A stretch of 50,742 bases of DNA. Origin: Candidatus Parcubacteria bacterium (GTDB lineage: Bacteria; Patescibacteriota; Patescibacteriia; UBA1558; GWA2-36-10). The notes beneath the pieces were generated by a model. It ran no database searches. It saw only the letters and a program-made list of their open reading frames with translations, and was not told where the DNA came from. Below, piece by piece: positions 33,525 through 39,272 of the stretch. The translations under genes were made by a program, and so were the position numbers. The stretch lies in NCBI GenBank assembly GCA_018664825.1, contig JABJNO010000017.1, positions 1 through 50,742 of the forward strand, written 5' to 3'. Position 1 is the first letter of the stretch. Each line of letters starts with the position of its first letter.

Positions 33525-33545
33525 CCTTTTAAAAAGGAGCCTGTC

Positions 33546-33830
33546 ATGGAAAAAGCTGGTGACGGCAATGTCGTTGATCTCCTGATGGAAAATCTCACAG
33601 CCATAGATGATGAGCGCAAAGAAAACTGCATTCATTGTGGTAATGAGTGGTATGCCATTCACCATAAAGATGGCGTATGCCATAGTTGTCAACAAAAAGG
33701 CCTACCTGGCCGTACTGCACTCGAACGTCGAGAGAACATCCAAGCCAAAGTTGCCTGGGCAGTCGGTATCGGTGCCCTACTCTTCCTTTTGGGTATGAGC
33801 CTGGCTGGCAAGTTGCCCGCAATTGGATAA
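33546..33830 (+). CDS. Zinc-knuckle protein with C-terminal membrane anchor
   Basis: 94 residues. An acidic N-terminus precedes the zinc knuckle CIHCGNEWY...VCHSCQQKG (CxxC...CxxC, residues 28-50), a basic linker and one C-terminal membrane helix (about 67-90). AAAGGAG lies 8 bases before the ATG. Together with the upstream gene it could form a small membrane complex held by metal sites; this is inference from context. Closed by a strong terminator. Confidence 0.65.
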   Translation: MEKAGDGNVVDLLMENLTAIDDERKENCIHCGNEWYAIHHKDGVCHSCQQKGLPGRTALERRENIQAKVAWAVGIGALLFLLGMSLAGKLPAIG

Positions 33831-33837
33831 AAAACAA

Positions 33838-33866
33838 CCCCCGTTTAGCAAAAACGGGGGTTTTTA
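33838..33866 (+). terminator. Terminator of 33276-33830 operon
   Basis: A 9-bp stem CCCCCGTTT / AAACGGGGG (33838-33846, 33852-33860), then TTTTTATT. Confidence 0.9.
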
Positions 33867-33877
33867 TTAGCTTTGTA

Positions 33878-33906
33878 TTGACAAAATAGCAGTTATATGA
33901 TATGAT
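33878..33906 (+). promoter_or_regulatory. Strong promoter, TTGACAAAATAG class
   Basis: TTGACA (33878-33883), 17-bp spacer, TATGAT (33901-33906). It starts a leader of about 84 bases before ATG 33997. Confidence 0.8.
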
Positions 33907-33996
33907 AATAAAATTATTTATAGTACATATCAATTTATATAATCAGAGAAAACGGTGTGAAATGTTTCTAAATTGTTCTAAGCCAAGGAGGATGTT

Positions 33997-34401
33997 ATGA
34001 GTCACGAGCCCGAAGTCAATCTCGAAACCACTGCACAGGATCACCCAAGTCCTCCCCGCAATCAGCAGGGATTCTGGGAAGGAATTCATTCTTACCTGAC
34101 CGAAATCGACAACTCTCTTAGTCCCGAGGATATCCTCGACCTTCTGACTCGTGCAACCAAGAATCCGGATTCTGTTCAATTTGATCCTAATTCTACTCAG
34201 CTTCCCCTAGGAGCTCACACTCAGATGTGGACCCGTATGGGTCTCTTCCTGGCGCTGGTCAAACAGCAAAATTGGACTGCTGAGCAGGTATTGGCTCAGC
34301 TCAACCTGGCCGCTACTGGTCAACATGAGAAACTCACCAAGCCCTGTCATATGCTGATTCAGCCTGGGGCTACTCTGGTTCCGCCGGAACATCGGCGATA
34401 A
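33997..34401 (+). CDS. Uncharacterised soluble protein, orphan class
   Basis: 134 residues, starting MSHEPEVNLETTAQDHPSPP. The middle is helical (SPEDILDLLTRATKNPDS; MWTRMGLFLALVKQQNWTAE) and the ends are Pro-rich. No signal peptide, membrane segment or metal site. AAGGAGG lies 6 bases before the ATG. Codons are strongly C-ending. It stands alone between its own promoter and terminator. No family recognised. Confidence 0.65.
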   Translation: MSHEPEVNLETTAQDHPSPPRNQQGFWEGIHSYLTEIDNSLSPEDILDLLTRATKNPDSVQFDPNSTQLPLGAHTQMWTRMGLFLALVKQQNWTAEQVLAQLNLAATGQHEKLTKPCHMLIQPGATLVPPEHRR

Positions 34402-34405
34402 CAAG

Positions 34406-34437
34406 AAACCCTTCCTCTTTCGAGGAAGGGTTTTTAA
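34406..34437 (+). terminator. Terminator of 33997 gene
   Basis: A perfect 12-bp stem (34406-34417, 34422-34433), 4-base loop, then T run. Confidence 0.9.
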
Positions 34438-34474
34438 CTTTCTACTCCTTTGAATTGTTCAAAGGGTTTTATTA

Positions 34475-34503
34475 TTGACAAAATAGTGATTTTATGTTAT
34501 TCT
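34475..34503 (+). promoter_or_regulatory. Strong promoter, TTGACAAAATAG class
   Basis: TTGACA (34475-34480), 17-bp spacer, TATTCT (34498-34503), upstream of the 34562-35757 operon. Confidence 0.75.
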
Positions 34504-34561
34504 AAGACGTTCTTTTAAAAAACAATTTTACTTTCAAAACAAGCAAAACAAGGAGAAAGAG

Positions 34562-35185
34562 ATGGAAACCATCACCACCGACATGATTCCTTATGGGAAT
34601 CTAGCTACTTGGTGGGCAGGTGGTTTTTACCTGCTCAACAAGATTTTTTTTAGCCAAGCTGAACGTTGTAAAGTAGATTCCAAAAAACGAGTGCTCAAAA
34701 TTTTTGGTTGGGCAGTTTATCTAGTAGGCTTACCTGCTTGGTGTTATCTGTTTTATTGGCGCAAGGATTCGATTGCCTTTTATGTCGAGATCAGCGGTGC
34801 TGTGATTATGATCCTGGGACTTATTGTTGCCTGGATTGGCATCAAAAAAACTCCCAAGTGGTTTGTAGTCATCGGCTTTGTTGCTGTTGGTATCGGTATG
34901 AAGTATAGCTTTCAGGATTTTGGTATCATGCAAGAGACCAAGCAGTGGCTCGAGCTAGGTATTTCTATCGGCTTTTTGGCCGGTACCCTACTCCTCGCTC
35001 TTGAGCGACGTAGTGGTTATCTCTGGTTCGTGTTTATGAATATCTCTTGCGCATTGTTGATGGGCATCGAACACAAAAGTGTTGTTCTAACTGTTCAGCA
35101 AATTGTCTCGCTTTACTTTGTGTATGATGCTTGGCGTCATTTTAGGCCAAGTGTAGACTCAATCGATGAAAGGAGAAATCAATGA
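34562..35185 (+). CDS. Multi-pass membrane protein (about six helices), family unknown
   Basis: 207 residues with about six membrane segments; the last is followed by YDAWRHFRPSV. The plan is slightly like small vitamin transporters such as PnuC or PQ-loop proteins, but no signature is clear enough to assign. CAAGGAG precedes the ATG at ideal spacing. Overlaps the next membrane gene by 4 bases (ATGA), so the two are translated together and may form one complex. Confidence 0.65.
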   Translation: METITTDMIPYGNLATWWAGGFYLLNKIFFSQAERCKVDSKKRVLKIFGWAVYLVGLPAWCYLFYWRKDSIAFYVEISGAVIMILGLIVAWIGIKKTPKWFVVIGFVAVGIGMKYSFQDFGIMQETKQWLELGISIGFLAGTLLLALERRSGYLWFVFMNISCALLMGIEHKSVVLTVQQIVSLYFVYDAWRHFRPSVDSIDERRNQ

Positions 35186-35757
35186 AGATTGAAGCGTTAA
35201 TCGGAATGACTCTCATAGCCCTGACCATGTTTTGGACTTCTTATCGTCGAGGAGATCTCACGGGTTTTCAAGCCAGTCAGAATGGCATCAAAGGTTTTTC
35301 GGCCATCAGTCATACTGGCTTATGGGGAGTTTTGTTGATTATCCCAACTCTGTGTGGGGTTATTTGGACTTACGAGGAGTCTTGGACTCATGAACAGCTT
35401 TTGCCAGCCTTGGTAGTCGGAGCCGTCATCAATCATTTGATGCATACTCTCTGGCTCTTTACCTCTCCTGATGATCACAATCTGAACCATGGTAGTTTGA
35501 CCAGAGCTGGTAAGCTCCATTATCTCTTTATGTTCTTTACCCTGGCTTCAGTGACGCTGTTTTACTTCTGTACTCCAGAAGTCAGTAGCGAGCACTTGCT
35601 TAGTGTCAGTATGTTACTTGGTGTTTATGTCACCATGAATACCTTGGTACTCAACTTGATCCGTCAAAAAAAGCTCGATGTCGTAGCACTTCTCACAACC
35701 CTGGTTGTCTGGGGAGTGCTCCTCTATCAGCTTTGGAAGTCAGCGGCAAACACTTGA
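35182..35757 (+). CDS. Multi-pass membrane protein with conserved-looking His residues
   Basis: 191 residues with five to six membrane segments. His residues sit at helix ends (AISHTGLWG, NHLMHTLWLF, DDHNLNHGS, GKLHYLFMF), a pattern that could bind heme or metal, though this is only a reading of spacing. AAAGGAG lies within the end of the upstream gene, 8 bases before the ATG. Second gene of the 34562 operon. Family not recognised. Confidence 0.6.
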   Translation: MKIEALIGMTLIALTMFWTSYRRGDLTGFQASQNGIKGFSAISHTGLWGVLLIIPTLCGVIWTYEESWTHEQLLPALVVGAVINHLMHTLWLFTSPDDHNLNHGSLTRAGKLHYLFMFFTLASVTLFYFCTPEVSSEHLLSVSMLLGVYVTMNTLVLNLIRQKKLDVVALLTTLVVWGVLLYQLWKSAANT

Positions 35758-35794
35758 TAGTGTTGGTATGCTGCTTTTTGAAAAGTAAAATAAT

Positions 35795-35826
35795 ACGGGT
35801 GCGAATTTATTCGCACCCGTTTTTTT
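35795..35826. terminator. Terminator between convergent genes
   Basis: A perfect 11-bp stem (35795-35805, 35810-35820), 4-base loop, T run on the plus strand, adjoining the stop of the minus-strand PspC gene. Confidence 0.85.
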
Positions 35827-36064
35827 ATCCAGAAATTTCCTGGTAGTCTTCAGGATCTTGATCCCAGCTAGGAACAAAGATCCAGAGAAGTATGTAGATG
35901 CCGAGACCGACACCATAGTAGCAGAGGGCGGCGGCCCACAGGAGCCTGATAATCCAGGTTTTGACTCCTAACTTGTAGGCCAATCCAGCGGCTACGCCAC
36001 CAATCCAGTGATCGTCCTCTATCTTACGGAAACTTCTTGATTTTAGTTTATCTATTTCACTCAT
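35825..36064 (-). CDS. PspC-domain protein
   Basis: 79 residues, almost all PspC domain: RKIEDDHWIGGVAAGLAYKL, then VKTWIIRLLWAAALCYYGVG and a second helix ending WIFVPSW. PspC proteins are small membrane proteins linked to envelope stress (phage shock) and toxin or sigma-factor partners. No pspA or pspB is near. TAGGAGG lies 6 bases before the ATG. Single-gene unit. Confidence 0.85.
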   Translation of the reverse strand: MSEIDKLKSRSFRKIEDDHWIGGVAAGLAYKLGVKTWIIRLLWAAALCYYGVGLGIYILLWIFVPSWDQDPEDYQEISG

Positions 36065-36153
36065 GTTTTACCTCCTAAGTAGTTTTATGAGTTCTTGAAT
36101 GTACTTTTGCGGATAATTTATCTTATTAAAAATAAGAGTATTTGTCAATTTTA

Positions 36154-36162
36154 TGTTATAAT
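36154..36162 (+). promoter_or_regulatory. Extended -10 promoter of pilin gene (leaderless)
   Basis: TGT-TATAAT (36154-36162). The predicted +1 is about 36169 and ATG is at 36172, so almost no leader exists. Confidence 0.65.
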
Positions 36163-36171
36163 ACACGGGTT

Positions 36172-36654
36172 ATGAATAAAAAAGGCTTTACATTATTGGA
36201 AATGCTTTTGGTGATTGCCATTGTTGGTATCTTGTCTTCTGTTACAGTAGTAAACTTGAGTCAGCTCAAAGCCAAGGCTCGGGATGCAAATCGTATATCA
36301 GATGTTGAACAAATCCAAAAAGTTGTTGAAATATATTTTGATGACTATGGTGAATATCCAAACACTAGCTGCCAAGGTCTAGCGGGTATAGTTGGTTGTG
36401 CATCGGCATTAAATTCAGGTACCTGGATTTCAGATTTAAATATGATCTTGCCAAATGATCCTATTCATGGACAAGAGGGTCATATATCGGATTATAGTGA
36501 TAATGTGCATTCGTATATTTTTACTAGAGGTGCTGGGATACCAGAAGAATATTATTATATTTTATTCAAAAGAGAGGCTGGTGCTCAGACAGACGAATGC
36601 GATGGAAGTCCTTATGTTGGTTGGTCTTGTCTGGGTGGTGGGGATTTACCTTAA
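36172..36654 (+). CDS. Type IV pilin / pseudopilin-like protein
   Basis: 160 residues with a class III prepilin signal: MNKKGFTLLEMLLVIAIVG, cleaved after Gly5, then the hydrophobic assembly helix. The globular part has the type II secretion GspG-like start (KARDANRISDVEQIQKVVEIYF) and two Cys pairs that could form disulfides. It would be processed by a prepilin peptidase and assembled into a pilus used for attachment or DNA uptake; no other pilus gene is in the window. An in-frame TTG at 36142 lies upstream of the promoter -10 and is not the start. Confidence 0.85.
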   Translation: MNKKGFTLLEMLLVIAIVGILSSVTVVNLSQLKAKARDANRISDVEQIQKVVEIYFDDYGEYPNTSCQGLAGIVGCASALNSGTWISDLNMILPNDPIHGQEGHISDYSDNVHSYIFTRGAGIPEEYYYILFKREAGAQTDECDGSPYVGWSCLGGGDLP

Positions 36655-36670
36655 ATAAAATTTTAGCTCA

Positions 36671-36710
36671 AAAACACCTAAAGTATAATTGAGTAGGTGT
36701 TTTTTTATTT
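36671..36710 (+). terminator. Terminator of pilin gene
   Basis: AAAACACCTA / TAGGTGTTTT (36671-36680, 36694-36703) with a 13-base loop and T run. Confidence 0.75.
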
Positions 36711-36740
36711 ACTTCATTAGGAAAGAGCTTTTGATGGTAT

Positions 36741-36769
36741 TTGACATAATAATAAAATTATCTTAATAT
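36741..36769 (+). promoter_or_regulatory. Promoter of L1-stalk RNA
   Basis: TTGACA (36741-36746), 17-bp spacer, TAATAT (36764-36769); +1 about 36776. Confidence 0.75.
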
Positions 36770-36775
36770 CAGCTT

Positions 36776-37006
36776 AGTTCATTGATAAGGTGCTCGGAAA
36801 AACAAAAGCCGTTTGGGGTGTAATGGTTCGAATCCTAACATTTGGGCGGAGATCTATATCTTTTGTTGTAGAATACGTGGGAGACTTTGACGTTGTGACG
36901 CTAGTCACAAAATAGTCGTCAGTGAAATACCACTGCTTAAGATCTCTAGATCAAAACCTCCGAGCACCCACTTACATCAAGCCTCTAGAATATCTAGAGG
37001 CTTTTT
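36776..37006 (+). ncRNA. Stand-alone RNA carrying a 23S rRNA L1-stalk (H76-H78) domain
   Basis: A stand-alone plus-strand unit with promoter and terminator, no credible coding frame. A perfect 10-bp helix closes it (36789-36798 with 36959-36968). Inside, 36851-36952 reads as the L1 stalk of 23S rRNA: GTGGGAG at 36877, then CTTTGA, GACGC-AGTC, and TGAAATACCAC at 36923. The spacing from GTGGGAG to TGAAATACCAC is 46 bases, the same as in the E. coli 23S sequence as I remember it (around 2100-2180). The base of the stalk is held by GATCTA/TAGATC (36851-36856, 36947-36952). Upstream is a GGTTCGAATCC block (36826-36836) like a tRNA T loop. It cannot be part of an intact 23S gene, as no other rRNA sequence adjoins it. 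Confidence 0.85.
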
Positions 37007-37011
37007 ATTTT
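36979..37011 (+). terminator. Terminator of L1-stalk RNA
   Basis: AAGCCTCTAGA / TCTAGAGGCTT stem, 3-base loop, then TTTATTTT. Confidence 0.9.
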
Positions 37012-37020
37012 AAAATAAAA

Positions 37021-37043
37021 AGACACACTATGACAGTGTGTCT
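37021..37043 (-). terminator. Terminator overlapping the end of the 37028 gene
   Basis: AGACACACT / AGTGTGTCT (37021-37029, 37035-37043), T run on the minus strand. The last codons and the stop of the 37028 gene lie in this hairpin. Confidence 0.75.
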
Positions 37044-37213
37044 TGTTTTGGATCTTCTCGGAGACACTCGGGTACATGATTCATCACTCGATGAAATTCT
37101 TCGTCAATTTCTTGGCGGATTACTTTGGGGTCTAGTGAAAGTCCTTTCTCGGTTCTGATTGCAATGGCACGAGCCAAAAAAACATCACGGATAATCCAAA
37201 CTGGACCTTGCAT
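37028..37213 (-). CDS. Small uncharacterised protein
   Basis: 61 residues (MQGPVWIIRDVFLARAIAIR...), charged, probably two helices, no membrane segment. AAAGGAG lies 8 bases before the ATG, and codons are of the C/G-ending orphan class. Its terminator hairpin includes the stop codon. Family not recognised; the strong Shine-Dalgarno and terminator are the main evidence that it is real. Confidence 0.6.
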   Translation of the reverse strand: MQGPVWIIRDVFLARAIAIRTEKGLSLDPKVIRQEIDEEFHRVMNHVPECLREDPKQDTLS

Positions 37214-37261
37214 TGTAGTCTCCTTTGCTTTTGGTTTGTATGAACGATTATATTTTATATA

Positions 37262-37462
37262 TTATTCTTTTGATTCATCAGACATTTTTTGTAAAATAAT
37301 GATTCTTTGTTGTTCTCTTATAAGTTTATCTTTGTAAGATATTTTTACTTCTTGCCAAACATAAAGTGCAGTTATAAAAATAACGGAAATAAAAATAAAA
37401 ATTATCATAATTTCATAAATATTATGAAATCCCTTTCGATTTTTAGGTAGATGCATGTTCAT
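37262..37462 (-). CDS. Small single-pass membrane protein
   Basis: 66 residues with one membrane helix (about 17-39), then a charged, possibly coiled C-terminal tail (REQQRIIILQKMSDES). It begins 3 bases after the 37466 gene stop, so the two are cotranscribed. AT-rich codons; no Shine-Dalgarno. Met 3 is an equally possible start. No family recognised. Confidence 0.5.
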   Translation of the reverse strand: MNMHLPKNRKGFHNIYEIMIIFIFISVIFITALYVWQEVKISYKDKLIREQQRIIILQKMSDESKE

Positions 37463-37465
37463 ATT

Positions 37466-37867
37466 TTAAATATTGAAAACAAAGTCAAAGAGAATACCAG
37501 CAATCAAAGCAATACCTGAAAGAATAAAGATAACATAATAATTCCATCTTTCTTTGGATGAAACCAAAGTTCTCAGTATATATTCCAAAGCCTTGTTGTC
37601 ATCTGGAGTGAGTTCGTCTAGAGTATTGGCGTCTAGTTTTTCTTTTAATCTATGCTCCACTATCAAGTTGGAACGTTTTTTTGATATATCAAAGCGATGA
37701 ATAAAGTATAAGATAAATCCAATAGTACCAACATACCAAGATATTTTTACCCAAGTATCACTATAATAGTTCAATACTATGATAGCTCGATAAGCTAGTG
37801 TAGCTACGATGCCTGCCCAAAAATAAAAAAGTCGAACTGATTTTGGGCTTGTTTTTATATCTTCCAT
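37466..37867 (-). CDS. Membrane protein with three helices, unknown
   Basis: 133 residues: two N-terminal helices (about 12-32, 41-58), a charged middle (RSNLIVEHRLKEKLDANTLD) and a final helix (111-131). The cytoplasmic middle segment could be a small helical domain. Pairs with the downstream 66-residue membrane protein. No family recognised. Confidence 0.6.
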   Translation of the reverse strand: MEDIKTSPKSVRLFYFWAGIVATLAYRAIIVLNYYSDTWVKISWYVGTIGFILYFIHRFDISKKRSNLIVEHRLKEKLDANTLDELTPDDNKALEYILRTLVSSKERWNYYVIFILSGIALIAGILFDFVFNI

Positions 37868-37936
37868 ATTTAAATAATTTATTTATTATGTTTATATTAT
37901 ATCAAAAATAATATATTTTAGCGATTTTAATATATA

Positions 37937-37965
37937 TTGACAAAATAGTGTATTTATGCTATTAT
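37937..37965 (+). promoter_or_regulatory. Strong promoter, TTGACAAAATAG class
   Basis: TTGACA (37937-37942), 17-bp spacer, TATTAT (37960-37965) with extended TGC. Confidence 0.8.
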
Positions 37966-38012
37966 ATATAGTTCATTGTTCGTCGAAAAATTTCAAATCT
38001 TAGGAGGTCGTG

Positions 38013-38723
38013 ATGACAAGGTTACTATCTTGGTTTCAAGTCATCAAGACTTGGGCGAAATCTAGAATAGTTGAGATACTATTTTGGTTCCAGGTCATCA
38101 TGATCTGGGTTTATGCAATTCCACAAGCCAAACACCTGATCGCTGGTAAGACCACGGGTCTCACCCTCGCTCTTTGGCTCTGTTTCTTGGGCTATCTTGT
38201 AGTAGGGCTCTCGTTGTCTATCCTGGCTTATCGTGAGCCGATCCTAAACAAGGAAACAGAAGAAGAAAGATTAAAGGAAAAGAAAAAACGTCTTTATACT
38301 ATCCTCATCTTTGCTCTGATTGGCCTTGTGATGTTTGGCCTTTTTCTCTTGGCCATCAAAACTGTCCGATGGACAACTGGAGATACTGCCGTCAGTATAG
38401 TAGTCGTCGTCCTATCGATACTTACGAGTTGTTATTTTCGTAGTATCAAGGATCCGATGGCTCGTGGTTGGCTAGCAGTATGGTGCAAAGGAGTGGCTCA
38501 GCTTTGGGCAGGTTACGTGATGTTTACATCCGTCAGTTCAGAGTGGATACCTCCATTGTCTATGTTGGCTACCCACGGTACTATGTGGACTCGTTTTTTC
38601 CAAGTATACTCCCAAGGTAAAAGTGGTGGTTGGGATAGACCAACCAAGGGTCTGATGTTGGGCGAAAGTTCCAATGTCATTTCTTGGTCATTGGTCACCA
38701 TCCTCTGGTTTTTTCTAAGATAA
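38013..38723 (+). CDS. Multi-pass membrane protein, weakly PQ-loop-like
   Basis: 236 residues with about six membrane segments. YAIPQAKHLIAGKTTGLTLA followed by a hydrophobic helix resembles the PQ-loop motif of SWEET/cystinosin-type transporters. A charged loop (KETEEERLKEKKKR) separates the two halves. ATG 38013 is chosen over GTG 38010 because AGGAGG at 38002-38007 is then well spaced. Orphan codon class, with its own promoter and terminator. The family call is tentative. Confidence 0.6.
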   Translation: MTRLLSWFQVIKTWAKSRIVEILFWFQVIMIWVYAIPQAKHLIAGKTTGLTLALWLCFLGYLVVGLSLSILAYREPILNKETEEERLKEKKKRLYTILIFALIGLVMFGLFLLAIKTVRWTTGDTAVSIVVVVLSILTSCYFRSIKDPMARGWLAVWCKGVAQLWAGYVMFTSVSSEWIPPLSMLATHGTMWTRFFQVYSQGKSGGWDRPTKGLMLGESSNVISWSLVTILWFFLR

Positions 38724-38730
38724 CAAAAAC

Positions 38731-38760
38731 AGGACCAGCAAGAAATTGCTGGTCCTTTTC
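38731..38760 (+). terminator. Terminator of 38013 gene
   Basis: A perfect 11-bp stem (38731-38741, 38746-38756), GAAA loop, T run. Confidence 0.9.
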
Positions 38761-38772
38761 ATTTTAATCAAA

Positions 38773-38802
38773 AAAGCTCTACTAGATAGTAGGGCTTTGT
38801 TT
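38773..38802. terminator. Second terminator hairpin facing ncRNA copy A
   Basis: A 12-bp stem (38773-38784, 38787-38798) with a G-U pair on the plus strand and T runs on both sides. It could back up either the 38013 gene or the minus-strand RNA. Confidence 0.55.
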
Positions 38803-38807
38803 TAAAG

Positions 38808-38984
38808 TAAAAGGAAAACCCGCGAAAGTTTTCCAGGGAAGAAGATGGTTGGGTTGATACTCTTTGTCCGAAGACTCTGAATTTTGGCCACTGACCAGTT
38901 CTTGAATTTGTCGCATGCGACATGGTGTCCGTAAGGACGTCTGGGCTTTCGCGGGTGATTACCTAACTGATTACTCAGTAGGTA
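38808..38984 (-). ncRNA. Structured ncRNA, copy A of a two-copy family
   Basis: A minus-strand unit, near-identical in its outer and core parts to 44514-44683. Order along the RNA: hairpin ACTGA-GTAA-TCAGT; ACCCGCGAAAG (38946-38956), which pairs over 11 bp with CTTTCGCGGGT (38818-38828); a variable arm with two hairpins (GTCC/GGAC, TGTCG/CGACA); a conserved core with GGTCAGTGGCCA and the UUCG-capped GUC-UUCG-GAC; and the terminator GGAAAAC/GTTTTCC with a T run. No coding frame. The variable arm differs in sequence from copy B but stays foldable. Family unknown; size and shape are in the range of 6S-like RNAs, but I see no firm signature. Confidence 0.8.
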
Positions 38985-38990
38985 CTCGTT

Positions 38991-39018
38991 ATATTATCAG
39001 ACTGACAGAATCTGTCAA
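38991..39018 (-). promoter_or_regulatory. Promoter of ncRNA copy A
   Basis: Minus-strand TTGACA (39013-39018), 16-bp spacer, TAATAT (38991-38996). Same layout as copy B. Confidence 0.75.
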
Positions 39019-39146
39019 GCGATTTATGCGAGAGTTATCAACAATATAAAATCTGGTAGATAAAAGTCGACTAAATTACGTTGTAGCCAAATGGATACAA
39101 AAAAACTTTTATAGCGTCTTGTGGGTATAGTGGTTGTTGTTCAGAC

Positions 39147-39175
39147 TTGACAAAATACATTTTTTAGTGTAGAAT
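39147..39175 (+). promoter_or_regulatory. Promoter of helicase-greA operon
   Basis: TTGACA (39147-39152), 17-bp spacer, TAGAAT (39170-39175); leader about 90 bases. Confidence 0.75.
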
Positions 39176-39235
39176 ATTCTATTATTATGCTTCAACTTTA
39201 AAGAAGCAGACTCGGAACCTCTCGTTTTATATAGA

Positions 39236-39268
39236 TACGACCAGATGGATCATTGGGTCGTAATTTTT
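39236..39268 (+). promoter_or_regulatory. Terminator-like hairpin in the helicase mRNA leader
   Basis: TACGACC / GGTCGTA (39236-39242, 39256-39262) followed by ATTTTTAT ends 5 bases before ATG 39273. It could be an attenuator or mask the start. A second hairpin (GCTTC/GAAGC) lies upstream in the same leader. Confidence 0.5.
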
Positions 39269-39272
39269 ATAT

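Noticed and set aside
33300-33933. Minus-strand frames of 112-131 codons opposite the zinc-site operon
   Set aside because: They run against a clear operon with promoter, ribosome sites and terminator on the plus strand.
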